Positions 9,460-19,552 of a stretch of DNA of 64,000 bases are shown here, one piece after another. Where the stretch lies: NCBI GenBank assembly GCA_031835245.1, contig JAVKOQ010000140.1, forward strand, positions 48,501-112,500, given 5' to 3'. Source of the stretch: Balamuthia mandrillaris (taxonomy: Eukaryota > Discosea > Longamoebia > Balamuthiidae). Positions within the stretch are counted from its first letter, which is position 1. The number at the start of each line of letters is the position of its first letter. The notes beneath the pieces are model-generated. The model was not told the origin of the DNA and made no database searches. It saw nothing but the letters and a program-made list of their open reading frames with translations. The position numbers and the translations under genes are program-made.

Positions 9460-9943
9460 TGTGGTGCGTGCACGTTGTTTGGCTGTTGTGTTCCTGGTCA
9501 AGAACACTGGCACAAATAAACCATTTTTATACACGAGCTAATGTTGGCTTTGGCCAATGGTGCAAAAGTCCACGCCTCGAGGCAGCAATATAGTTTATCC
9601 GTCTCCTCGTGTTTTCTGCATGAGGTCAAATTTTTGTGACCGCTCTCCTATCCGCGTTACAGACAGCGAGAGATGGACACGAGATGAAAACGTTCCTGTC
9701 GACATCTGCTGACGGTACCCATTTGTCGACGATATATTTTCCCGCTCATTTTATTTCCCGCCCTTTTCCTCCTGTGTGCGTCGTTTCTGCCACACCCGTC
9801 CACGGCGAGTTTCTCTTCGTGCAGAAAAAAAAAATCATTTTTCTTTTTCTTCACTACACAAAAGCAAAGCGTAGCAGCAGCGGATAGCTTGGTCACCTTC
9901 CATCCCCTCATCCTCCCCCCTCCTTCGCACACAAAAACAAAGA
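9460..9943. promoter_or_regulatory. Divergent promoter region between P450 and the SAP-like gene
   Basis: No gene. It holds TATAAAAA on the minus strand at 9524-9531, about 65 bases upstream of the P450 start, and two copies of the recurring palindrome (TGTCGACA at 9697, TGTCGACG at 9724). A C/T-rich leader lies just before the SAP-like start. Confidence 0.6.
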
Positions 9944-11068
9944 ATGGCTCTCAGCGGCAAGTTGGCTAAACTGTCCTTGGACGACGTGGAACCCCTGCAG
10001 GTCCTGAAGAACCTCAAGCAGGACGCGCTCAACATCCTGTACCAGGCCGAGACCTGCGAGGAAGTAGCTCTCGATGCCGCCTCTGCGCTCAACTCGGTGA
10101 TGTGCTTTGTGGAGCAGGCCGCCATCAAGTGCTTTGTCGGCAGCCTCAACAAGGAGCTCCTCGCCCGTGCCGTGGCCCCCCTCAACATTGACCACAAAGC
10201 CGCCGGCAACAACCCCAACTCCAAGAACGTCCTCTCCAAGCGTCTTTCCGAAAAGATGAACGAAGAGGGCATGCTCACCTTCCTCGCTACTCACCCCTCT
10301 GTGGAGGACCTCAAGATCTTTTCTGAGTTTGTGGAAGCCCCTTCCTCTGGCAGCGCAAAGAAGGAGAAGATCGCCGCCGCTCTCACCGATCATTTCATGA
10401 GCTTGGGCCTCGTGGCTCACCTCCAGACCTACCCCCTCCAAACCCTGCAACTCGTTTGCCAAGCCGCCAAGCTGGATGACCAGGAACAGCCTGTGGGAGC
10501 TTCCAAGCCTGTCCTTATTGACGCTATCCTATCTGGCAAGGCCATTAAGAAGACCTCCAAGAAAGGCGCTGCCCCCAAGTTCTCCAAGACGAAGAAGCCC
10601 ATCAAGAAAGGTATTACCTACCAGGACATCTACCAACACTACTACAGGCCTGAACTTGTAGAGTACTGCAAGGAGAACGGCCTCTTGTGCAGCGGCTCTA
10701 GCAAGCAACTGATCAACAGGATCCTCGCCTGGTTGGATGGTGACAAGGAGAACACTACCCCCAAGGCCCAAAACGTTGAGAAAGCTCCTGAACCCGCTGC
10801 CACGAAAGCAAAACCCAAAGCCACCAAGTCCAAAGTTCTTCCAGTGGTGAAGGAAGAACCTGAGGAGGAAGAGGAAGCACATGAGGTGGAAGAGCAAGAA
10901 GTGGAGGAAGTGGAGGAAGAGGACGAGAACAAGCTGATTTTGGACTTGTCGAAGCTGAAGAGTTATAAGATTGCCGACCTGCAGCAGTACTGCGAAGAAC
11001 ACGGCATTCAAGTGAACGGCAAGACCAAGCAATCCCTCGTGAATGCCATCCTTGCTCACGAGGACTAA
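9944..11068 (+). CDS. SAP-like-domain acidic protein
   Basis: Single exon, 374 residues, with strongly biased C-rich codons that suggest high expression. The N-terminal 200 residues are helical and unrecognised. Two SAP-like helix-extended loop-helix motifs are visible: about 228-262 (YYRPELVEYCKENGLLCSG, then QLINRILAWL) and at the C-terminus (LKSYKIADLQQYCEEHGIQV, then KQSLVNAILA). A basic segment (KKTSKKGAAPKFSKTKK) precedes the first and a Glu-rich stretch precedes the second. SAP motifs usually bind DNA or RNA, so a nuclear role is plausible but not shown. The 5' leader is pyrimidine-rich, as in many highly expressed eukaryotic genes. Confidence 0.75.
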   Translation: MALSGKLAKLSLDDVEPLQVLKNLKQDALNILYQAETCEEVALDAASALNSVMCFVEQAAIKCFVGSLNKELLARAVAPLNIDHKAAGNNPNSKNVLSKRLSEKMNEEGMLTFLATHPSVEDLKIFSEFVEAPSSGSAKKEKIAAALTDHFMSLGLVAHLQTYPLQTLQLVCQAAKLDDQEQPVGASKPVLIDAILSGKAIKKTSKKGAAPKFSKTKKPIKKGITYQDIYQHYYRPELVEYCKENGLLCSGSSKQLINRILAWLDGDKENTTPKAQNVEKAPEPAATKAKPKATKSKVLPVVKEEPEEEEEAHEVEEQEVEEVEEEDENKLILDLSKLKSYKIADLQQYCEEHGIQVNGKTKQSLVNAILAHED

Positions 11069-11371
11069 GCCCAACAACAACCACCACGAACACAACAACG
11101 ATAACAGGTGTGCGATGCATCGCCTTGTTAGAAGTTGCTTTTGAGAGAAAAAGAGCTCGGTAGCAGCCAACGCATCGAACAAAACGATCGACGAGGGAAG
11201 AGGTCAATTCGTCTTTGCTCGTTTATTTCTGTGTGTTTATTTTGCTTTGTCTGCTGCCATGTGCCAGGCACTTCATTTCTTTTTGTATCTTTTTTAAACA
11301 AGCATTTCTCTTTCACCCGCAGCTTTCATCTTTGTAACAACAAGTTTTACTTTTTCTTCTCTTCTTTATCG
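11069..11371. other. Convergent 3' region
   Basis: 3' untranslated sequence shared by the SAP-like gene (+) and the CX9C gene (-). Nothing coding is seen. Confidence 0.5.
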
Positions 11372-12400
11372 TTATGACGATGGAGCAGAGGAGATGTCTT
11401 GTTCCAAGCTCTCCTCGTGAAGCTCAACCGGAATGCCCAGCGCTTGGAACTGAGCGAGCTGTTTGTCCAGGATGCAGCTGGACAGTTGTTGGTCTTGCTC
11501 GTTGCACTTGCTTCTGTCCCCTTTGTGGCGCGTAAGGCAGAGTTTGAAAGCTTTCGTGGCATCGGGACAGAGGAATTCGCTCATGCAACTGCCCATTGTT
11601 TGTTTTTCTGGTTCGCAATGAGACTCATCTCCGTTGTTTTGTTCTAAGCCTTTGGTTTGGTGATAAGTGAAAGGACGAAAGAGAAAGAGAAAGAGAAAGA
11701 GAAAGAGAAAGAGAAAGAGAAAGAGAAAGAGAAAGAGAAAGAGAAAGAGAAAGAGAAAGAGAAAGAGAAAGAGAAAGAGAAAGAGAAAGAGAAAGAGAAA
11801 GAGAAAGAGAAAGAGAAAGAGAAAGAGAAAGAGAAAGAGAAAGAAAAAGGACGAAAAGAGAAACCAAGAAAGAGCACTGTAAAAGAAACGATGAACAAAA
11901 AACAAAGCGACTAAAGATAAAGCGTAACGATCGGAGAGAAACGACTAAAGAGAAGGGAGACAGGCATGGCATACATTGTTCTAGTTGGTCAGCAAACTTG
12001 CCACACCGCTGCTCCGCGCCTTGATCGAAGGAGGAGCTGCCCTTGGCCATGCGATCAAGAGCAGAGTCCAGACAGGTCTGCATCTTCTCCGAGAGGTCCA
12101 GGCACTTGCTGATGTCATTTCGGTTGTCCCTGTAGCATTCCAACGCTTTTCTTGTTTCTCTGGGACACAGCAGCCCACTAAAACAAAACGTAGTGATTCA
12201 TAAGAAAAAAGAAAGAAGAATAAGATCATGAAAGCAAACCTCATGCAACTGATCTCGCTTCGCCACAGTGACTGACAGTAAGCATGACCTTCCCCGTACT
12301 TGGCATCACACGCGGTTCGCCGGCCTGCCCAATCTTGGCATTCCTTCAGCTTCGTCCGTAACACGTGTGCCGTCTTTCGTCTTTCTTCCATTTTTTTCAT
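11372..12400 (-). CDS. Protein of four tandem twin-CX9C (CHCH-type) units
   Basis: Exons 12241-12400 (one-base uncertainty at the first donor; frame requires 12240), 11975-12177 and 11372-11649 join in frame to about 213 residues. The protein contains four units, each exactly C-x9-C-x10-C-x9-C. The first is CQDWAGRRTAC...CQSLWRSEISC, the second CPRETRKALEC...CLDLSEKMQTC, the third CGKFADQLEQC...CEPEKQTMGSC and the fourth CPDATKAFKLC...CNEQDQQLSSC. Units 1-2 and 3-4 are joined by five-residue linkers (MSGLL, MSEFL), so the protein looks like a duplicated double-CHCH protein. A Cys codon in unit 3 is assembled across the last intron (T|GC). Twin-CX9C proteins are normally oxidised by Mia40 in the mitochondrial intermembrane space. 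There is no obvious N-terminal presequence. Possible relation: NDUFA8-type complex I subunits, which have two units. Confidence 0.9.
11677..11844. repeat. (GAGAAA)n hexanucleotide repeat
   Basis: About 27 copies of a six-base unit inside intron 11650-11974 of the CX9C gene; CTTTCT-type on the sense strand. Confidence 0.95.
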
Positions 12401-12418
12401 GAATGGAAGAATTCTTCA

Positions 12419-12429
12419 TGTCGTCACGA
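12419..12429. promoter_or_regulatory. TGTCGTCACGA promoter-type motif
   Basis: Lies in the 139-bp divergent gap between the CX9C gene and the DUF6604-like gene. The same 11-mer pattern (TGTCGTCAYGA or CGTCGTCACGA) occurs at 20888, 28429 and 37439. Confidence 0.45.
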
Positions 12430-12539
12430 TTCTTTACAAGAATGTTTGGCATTTTAACTTTGCAAGGAATGCTTGCAATGTTTGACTACAAAAAAGAGGA
12501 CGACACGAAGAAGAAAAGGAAGAAGGAGGACCACCAAAG

Positions 12540-15182
12540 ATGTCCGCCACTTTCCTGCAAGGAGGGTCTTACTTCCGGTACAAGCGAGACAACAGCCGCG
12601 TTGCACGTTGGTTATGGACGGTCTATCATGACTGTCGGCAACTACTATTGTCCGCACGCGACGGCAACAACAAGGACAAAGAGAAACTGAAAGAGGGAGG
12701 GAGCTCTACCACCGGTGCTGCAAGACCCTCCACGAAGCTCTCGCCAGACGACCTGAGTCGAATGGTTCCCACCCTGTGCGAGGCCATCGAGGCAGGCTTG
12801 ATCGAAGTGCCCAGCCGCTTCTTCCTCCTGCTGCACAACACCATCCAAGCCCGCCTTCGGCACTACCAGAGATACGTCCAACACGCTGGAAAGCTCACTG
12901 GACAGAGCAGAGAGGACGTGGAGCAAAAGAACCAGTCGCACAAGTACTACGTGGACGCCTTGCAGAATGCTTTCGAACGCTTGGGCGGCGGCCACTGGTT
13001 GGCTGGTCTCGGCACGGCCAAAGAGGAAGATAGTTCGTCACCGTCTTCTGCGGCCTCCCCTTCAAGCTCCACGAACGACGACGCTGACAGCCGCAAAGGG
13101 GGACAACGGAGACAAAACTACTACGAGCTGTTAGAAGTGGAGGAAGAAGAGACAAAGCCGGAAGCAGAACGCAAAGGTCAGAGCGACAATAAGGCTCAAA
13201 CGGAAGGCGTGTGCGCTGTCAGCAATGGCCCAAAAAACCGGAAGAAAAACAAAAAGCGGCAACAACAACGCGCCGATGTGCGTCGTGCCCCGTCCATCCC
13301 TCTGCACGAGTTCGAGATCGTCAACGAGTCAGAGACATTCTTCGCTGTGGCCTGCTTCCTCAACGATCTCAGCGACATTCGCGCCTTTGTCAAAGCTGTT
13401 TGGCAGGAATATGCCGAAAGCAAAAAAGGAGCAAGCGGAGGGGGAGAAGCAAAGAACAGACGGATGGGCCTTTCCATGGCAGCCTTGCTGACCAATTTCG
13501 CCCTTCAGGCAGTGGCTCGCATGGAGAACGAGTTCTACATCATGTTTCCAACATTCTCCAACTTTGAGGATATACTCAAAGAGCTTTCTCTTGCCGTGAA
13601 AGCGCCCACCGATAGAAAAAAAGAAGAGGAGTTTGCCGACTGGATGTTGGCTTTTCCCTGCTACGCTTTAAAGGAGTTCAGCGCCACGCTGCGCCCAGGT
13701 CGTACTTCTATGCCTAAATATGGCAACTTTGGCATCTTCAGGCCCGAAAGAGATCGCTCCATCATGTCCCAGACTGACAGAATAAAAGAGGATCTAGACC
13801 TTCTCTTCCGGCATCTTGGTTACTGGGCCACATGCGCCGAGCTCAGTTCCTTTCCTTCCTCGGATACAGCCTCAAAGAGCCAGTTCTACTGGGACAACGC
13901 CATGGTGGGGCACATGCGACAGTTTTGCAAGGACCGACGCTTCACTGCCCACTTGCTCGTTGCGCTGAGCATCTTCCTGGATTGCATTCACATCTGCCGA
14001 CGTGCTCCGAACAACATCCAACGAAGCTACCAAGAGATGAGGGCCGGCATGGCAGAGGTCTTCCTCGACTTGGATTGGTACGTCACCCACAAGTTCCAGT
14101 ACAAGTTCATACAGGGAGATGACGGCAGGGAGGTAATCCAGAAGAGCATGCAGCTACAGAGAAGTCTCATGGAAGACCCCTTGCGTGAGCTCTGCCGCAC
14201 CAAGGCGGAGCTTCAAAGCAGCAACTACACCAAGGGAGACCTCTTCCGTTTTGACCCTTGGACCTGTGGTGCCTGCTTGCTCTCCCAACAGGCCGAGGTG
14301 TATTACCTGGGAGTACAGATTATCAACGGGACGGGTTTCTTTCTCACCATGGCTCACTTGCACCACGCGCTGGTTACCACTGGAAGGCTGGACCCCATCG
14401 AGCCGGTGCAACAAATAATTGAGGCCCTGAGCCACAGGCTCTTTTGTCTGTCGGACCTGCCTCTGACGCCTTCGGAGTGTTTGACCACATTGTGCTTTAG
14501 CTTGGGGGTTAGGCCGGAGAGCTTTGCCAGAAACAAGCACAACAAGAAGCACACCCTCCAGTACAACCCTGCAGGGAAGGGTCTTAAGGAGGACGACAGT
14601 TTGTGCTACCACTTCGAACGATATGGCAAGTTGAGCAAGGATTGGGAGGACAAGCTTGCACCTTCGGCATTACCCTCTTCAAGACCATCCCACAAAAAGA
14701 AAGAAATGAGTGGCCACGATGGAAGCAAAGGAAGCGAAGAGAAAGAAGAAGAAGAAGAAGAAGAAGAAGGAGAAGGAGAAAATAAAGAACAAGAGCAAAC
14801 GGATCAAGCCAACAATAGCTGTGAGGCCGTTGAACGTCTTGGACGGCTGAAAGCACTCGTCCAAGCGAGGTCCAACAACTCGATTAGCGACCTCGTTCGC
14901 CTCAACTTCTTTGCCCTCCACCACTTTGCTATGGACGTCATCAGCAAGGTCTACGAGGACACCCGAGACGATATCTGCCTGGCCTTAGGCTCCTCTGACC
15001 TTTTGGACCACCCCCACCAAATGCCCTTTGTGGTGGGATACATTTTCATGGCCGCGAAGCTTATCCCTTTGACGCCCGCCAGCCTGTCGGGAACCATTTG
15101 GGCGAATGCCGCGCAGGCCTTCCAAAGCGTGGCCGCCTCCTGGGACACGAACCGGTTTATCTTCTCTCGTTCTGGATTTTAG
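12540..15182 (+). CDS. Large DUF6604-like protein
   Basis: Single exon, 880 residues. The N-terminus (GSYFRYKRDNSRVARWLW) and the later CGACLLSQQAEVYYLGVQ and GFFLTMAHLHHAL resemble fungal proteins with domain DUF6604 (Y-x-x-YK-x-D-T at the start, then a CG-x-L segment). The biochemical role of that family is unknown. Other visible parts are a KNRKKNKKRQQQR basic cluster near residue 230 and a Glu run near residue 740. A C-terminal block (DLVRLNFFALHHFAMDVI) reappears in the pseudogene downstream. The gene lacks introns while its neighbours have several. The start ATG at 12540 follows a short divergent promoter. Family assignment is tentative; the coding status is firm. Confidence 0.7.
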   Translation: MSATFLQGGSYFRYKRDNSRVARWLWTVYHDCRQLLLSARDGNNKDKEKLKEGGSSTTGAARPSTKLSPDDLSRMVPTLCEAIEAGLIEVPSRFFLLLHNTIQARLRHYQRYVQHAGKLTGQSREDVEQKNQSHKYYVDALQNAFERLGGGHWLAGLGTAKEEDSSSPSSAASPSSSTNDDADSRKGGQRRQNYYELLEVEEEETKPEAERKGQSDNKAQTEGVCAVSNGPKNRKKNKKRQQQRADVRRAPSIPLHEFEIVNESETFFAVACFLNDLSDIRAFVKAVWQEYAESKKGASGGGEAKNRRMGLSMAALLTNFALQAVARMENEFYIMFPTFSNFEDILKELSLAVKAPTDRKKEEEFADWMLAFPCYALKEFSATLRPGRTSMPKYGNFGIFRPERDRSIMSQTDRIKEDLDLLFRHLGYWATCAELSSFPSSDTASKSQFYWDNAMVGHMRQFCKDRRFTAHLLVALSIFLDCIHICRRAPNNIQRSYQEMRAGMAEVFLDLDWYVTHKFQYKFIQGDDGREVIQKSMQLQRSLMEDPLRELCRTKAELQSSNYTKGDLFRFDPWTCGACLLSQQAEVYYLGVQIINGTGFFLTMAHLHHALVTTGRLDPIEPVQQIIEALSHRLFCLSDLPLTPSECLTTLCFSLGVRPESFARNKHNKKHTLQYNPAGKGLKEDDSLCYHFERYGKLSKDWEDKLAPSALPSSRPSHKKKEMSGHDGSKGSEEKEEEEEEEEGEGENKEQEQTDQANNSCEAVERLGRLKALVQARSNNSISDLVRLNFFALHHFAMDVISKVYEDTRDDICLALGSSDLLDHPHQMPFVVGYIFMAAKLIPLTPASLSGTIWANAAQAFQSVAASWDTNRFIFSRSGF

Positions 15183-15360
15183 TAGGCTAAAAAACCTTGA
15201 AATACTTTTTCTTCATGCTTTGCCGTTCTTTTTTTTTTTTTTTTTTGGAAAGGCCTCCTTTCCTTCCCTTCTTCTCTTATTGTTATTATTGCAAGAGATA
15301 TCTGTCCCTCGCAACGCTCTCCTCCGCCATGTTTTTTTTTTCCCTTCATCGTTTTCATAG

Positions 15361-15930
15361 AGAAAGTCCAACCCGACCCACAGGTACCACGTGGACGCCT
15401 TGCAGGACGCTTTCGAGCGCTTGGGCGGAAGCGAGTGATGGTCGGCTCGGCTGGGCACATCACAAAGAAGCAGAAGGCAGCCGACCATCGTCGTCCTCTG
15501 GGCCCAAAAAAGGTGGCAAGGGGGGATGACAAACAGCAACAGAAGAGACAAAACTACAACGGGTTGTTGGAAGTGGAGGTGGGAGACGTGAAGTTCCCAG
15601 AACCACTTTGAACGTTACGGCAAGTTGAACAAGGAGTGGGAGGACAAACTGGCTGACTTTTCTGCGCAGTAACCCCCCAGAATAGGAAACAAAAAGGACA
15701 ACCAGAAAGAAGAGGAGGAGGAGGAGGAGAAGGAAAAAACGAGAAGAGCAAGTCAACACCAGTTGTGCGCCGGGAGAGACTAAAAGCCTACCCCCAATCC
15801 CCCAACACCATGGACCTTATCCGCCTCAATTTCTTTGCCCTGCACCGCTTCTCCATGGACGTCATCCACAAGGTCTATGCGGACACCCAAGCGGAGCCCT
15901 GCCTGGCCAGGCAACGCCTCCGAGCTCTTA
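15361..15930 (+). pseudogene. Decayed, internally deleted copy of the DUF6604-like gene
   Basis: Segments of the gene just upstream recur in the same order and strand but broken. TACCACGTGGACGCCTTGCA (about 15387) matches the region near 12947. ACAACGGGTTGTTGGAAGTG matches the parent near 13118. CACTTTGAACGTTACGGCAA (about 15606) matches near 14612, and ATGGACCTTATCCGCCTCAA (about 15810) matches near 14889. The stretch between the second and third blocks lost about 1.45 kb relative to the parent. Frames change between blocks and stop codons intervene, so no full product is possible. This is a tandem partial duplication followed by deletion. Confidence 0.85.
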
Positions 15931-16215
15931 TTTTTTTTATTTATTTTATTTATTTTAATTTTTTTTATTTTTTTAATTTTAAAATATCAGTTTTTGACCT
16001 CGAATGCTGTACGATTCGTGCACAAGGCGACCGTAGGCTAAAGTGACATCAGCAGGCAGCTCTGATTGGTCCAGTATCTCAAAACGAAAAAAATAGTAAA
16101 TATAGTGCACAGAAAAAGAAAGAGAGAAGAAAAACAAAGCACACCCCTTTCCCTTCAGCGGTTTCTTCTTTCCCTCTCTGGCCTTTTTAAACCACCAACA
16201 AAGTGATAAAGACGT
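15931..16215. other. AT-rich spacer before the acetyltransferase
   Basis: T/A-rich simple sequence (TTTATTTTATTTATTTT) followed by likely promoter sequence. No coding signal. Confidence 0.5.
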
Positions 16216-17341
16216 ATGGAGAAAGAAGAAGGTCAGGAAGGGGTGGTGGTGGTCCGCAAGCTAACCTCAGCAGAGGAGGTGCGAAGAACGGCTTGGCGTT
16301 TTGCCGCTGACGAGGGCTGGAACCCAGGTTGGGCGTTTGCGCTTCTCCACCTCTTTTGTTCACTCGTCACTCTTGCTTTTGGTCTGAAACGTTCTCTCTA
16401 TGTGCGTAGGCAAACATGACGCAGAGGCTTTCTTTGCTGCTGACCCGGATGGCTTTTTCGTGGCAGAGCTGAAAGGCGAGCCCGTGGGCACCCTCTCGGC
16501 GGTCACGTATGGCAAGAGCTTTGGCTTCCTTGGTCTCTACGTTGTCAAACCTGAGCACAGAGGACGCGGTTTTGGCATTGTTCGTTACTCTCTTCACTTC
16601 TTCTTTTCTTCTCTTCATTGCTTCTCTTCATTGCTTCGTATGCTAAGCAACCAAAAAAAAAAAAAAAAGGCCATGTGGGAGAAAGCGATGGAATACCTAC
16701 AGCAAGAGAAGGACAGAGTGATAGGGCTGGACGGCGTTCTCGCCCAGGAAGCCAACTACCGTCGTTCCGGATTCTCTTCCTACTACATGCATATCCGCTA
16801 TCAAGCCACCTTACAGCATCTCATCACGTCTTCTTCATCTTCTGATGTGATGGAAGGAAATGGCTTTCATTTGAAGCCATGCACCGCTTCGTTGATGGAG
16901 CGAGTGGAGGCCTATGACCGACAATGCTTTCCTGGACCGAGAACAGCCTTCCTTCAGAAATGGCTTTATGCTCCTGACTCAGTATCTTTAGTTGCCTTCT
17001 CCAAAGATGAAGGAGAAGGGGAAGCGATAAGAGGGTATGGAACGATTCGTGCTTCGTTAGGTGGCTACAGAGTGGGCCCTCTCTTTGCCGATAGCAAAGA
17101 AGTGGCCAAAGCTTTGCTTCTCGCTTTAGCTTCTTCTGCTTCCTCCATTTCTTCGTCCGAGTTGTTGAATGCAGTTGTTTCGGTGGACATATCGGAGGCA
17201 AATGAAGAGGCGGAGAAGATGGCAAAGGAGGAGTTGGGAATGGTGGACGTGTTTCGCTGCGTGCGGATGTACCACGGAGGAAGGAGGCCTCAACACGCTC
17301 TCCACAAAGTTTTTGCTTGTACCACTCTTGAACTGGGCTGA
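16216..17341 (+). CDS. GNAT-family N-acetyltransferase, two-domain type
   Basis: Exons 16216-16327, 16410-16579 and 16670-17341 join to 317 residues. The first domain has the GNAT pattern: DEGWNPGKHDAEAFF, FFVAELKGEPVGTLSAV, then the acetyl-CoA loop with GFLGLYVVKPEHRGRGFGIA (motif A, R/Q-x-x-G-x-G/A). A second acetyltransferase-like domain of about 130 residues follows (VEAYDRQCFPGPRTAFLQKW, IRGYGTIRASLGGYRVGPLF), as in proteins with the GNAT C-terminal domain Acetyltransf_18. The substrate is unknown. The second intron acceptor is a long A-run ending AAG. Confidence 0.88.
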
Positions 17342-17448
17342 ACGAAAGAAATGTATTTGCACATATTTAAAAAAAAAGAGAGAGAACGATGGACAGAGCT
17401 CAAAGGAAAAACGCTTTCTCCTTTGGCGGAAAGAAAGAAAAGAGATTC

Positions 17449-17890
17449 TTAGTGCCAAGGAATGGCTACGTGGAAGAGAAGAACGTAAAGCATAGCCACG
17501 AAGGAGGACAAGATCATCGCTGGAAAACCAACTTTGAAAAACGCGTTGAACGTTATAGGATAGCCCTTTTGGTGTTTGTCGTTCGTTTGATCCATAGGCG
17601 TTAGTAAAGAAGAGAAAAAGAAGGGCACACAAAACAAATTAGATGAGAGTACCTGTTGTTCAGAAAGACCAGCAGCAACAACGTTTGCGGATGCACCTAT
17701 CAGCGTGCCGTTGCCTCCAAAGCAGCAACCAAAGGAAAGGGCCCAAACCATCGGTTGAAGAGGTAGTCCCAGGTCGCTGTTTGCCAAAGTTACCACCACC
17801 GGTATCATCGTTTGTGTGAACGGAATGTTGTCAATGCACGCTCCCACTATCGCCCCCACCTGTATGTTTTTAAAATAAATGCAACATCTT

Positions 17891-17933
<43 letters not shown>

Positions 17934-19495
17934 TAGTTTACCCAGATAATGATGATAACAGCAACGGCCAGCCTGCCGTTCCCCTCTGGCACTTTCTCCA
18001 CCACCTCCTTGCACATCTCCGCAATGAACTCCATCAACCCCATCTCCTCCAACGCTCTCATCAACACAAACAGTCCCGCAAAGAAGAGCAAAGTGGAGAG
18101 CTCGATCTTCTCCAACACGTGATCCACGTCCTTCACCCCGCTCACCAGGAGATGAATCATGGCGCCTATAATGGCTATCCAAGCCAAGTTGAGATGAACA
18201 GGAACAAAAGAGTGAATGAAGAAGAGGATGATGACCGCGATGAGGACGATGCAGGACTTTATGAAGAGGGGCTTGTCAGTAATGGTGTACTTCTCTTCGA
18301 GCTCTTCGATGTTGAGATAACGATGATTCGCGTCGTTTTCGTTGGCTTCTTCCTCCTCTATGATCATTTCTTCTATAGTTCCGTGCTCTATATCGTCATC
18401 TGAAACTTTTTCTTTATATTTTCTTCTTTCTTCTTCTTCACTTTCTGAACCTGAAGAAGAATCACTTGAAGAGGGAGATGTCGAAGAATCTGATGGAGTT
18501 GTCTTTCTTCTCCTTCGAATATCAGTTGAATTGCTCTGTGTAAAACTCTGGTTCATCTTCAGCTTTTCCTTCTCCAATTGTAACTCTAACTCTTTGATGT
18601 AATCCAACAACTTATACTTGACCATCTTCTCCTCTTCTCCATCATGTTCTCTGATTCTCTCCGCTGTCTTCTTCCATATCTCTATCTCCTTCATTCGACC
18701 CTTGATCGGATTTGGCTGCAACCTATCCTTCAACAAGAACTTGAGATAGAAAAAGGTCGCAATGAGAGCCATGATAACTCCGGGCGCTACATGCAAGGCA
18801 AAGTTTCCAAAGTTGATGTCTCCAGAAGCTTGTATCTTGGCATCGTTGACGATGAGGATGTTGGGAGGGTCTCCTACAGCGGTCGCCGTCCCTCCGATGT
18901 TGCTAAATATCACCTCGGCAATGATGACCGGAATCGGGTCCAAATCGATGACCTTGCAGAGACGCACCGTTACCGGAGTTAGCAGGAGAATGGTGGTGAC
19001 GTTGTCGAGAAAGGCGGAGATGACAGCGGTGAAGACGCAGAGAATGGTGACGAGGCGCCAGATGTTGCCGCGAGAGAGCTTGTAGGCTTTGACGGCACAG
19101 TACTCAAAGAAGCCTGTATCCGAAAAGATCCCTACCATTAACATCATTCCGAACAATAACCCTTTTTGTTTTATGTTTCAGAGTCAGTAAACAAAAGAGA
19201 AAAGAGTTGAGTTTTCCAACGAACCAAGTGTGTCATAGTCTATCCAAGTGATTACATCAAGAAAGGCAGGGCGAGTGTGAATGCGAGACAACACAGCCAA
19301 CGCCCAAAAGGAACCCAACAGAGCGACAATGGTGCGATGCATCGTCTCCAAAATGATCATCACGTACACGAGCACCAAGATGATAGCAGCAAAGATGACC
19401 TGATAGCGAGCCATAAAGTCCAGTTGTTGGATCCATAAGGTGAGGCCTACTGGTGTCTGTTCAGATTTTTGTTACTTTTGGGTGACGTGAAAGTT

Positions 19496-19552
<57 letters not shown>

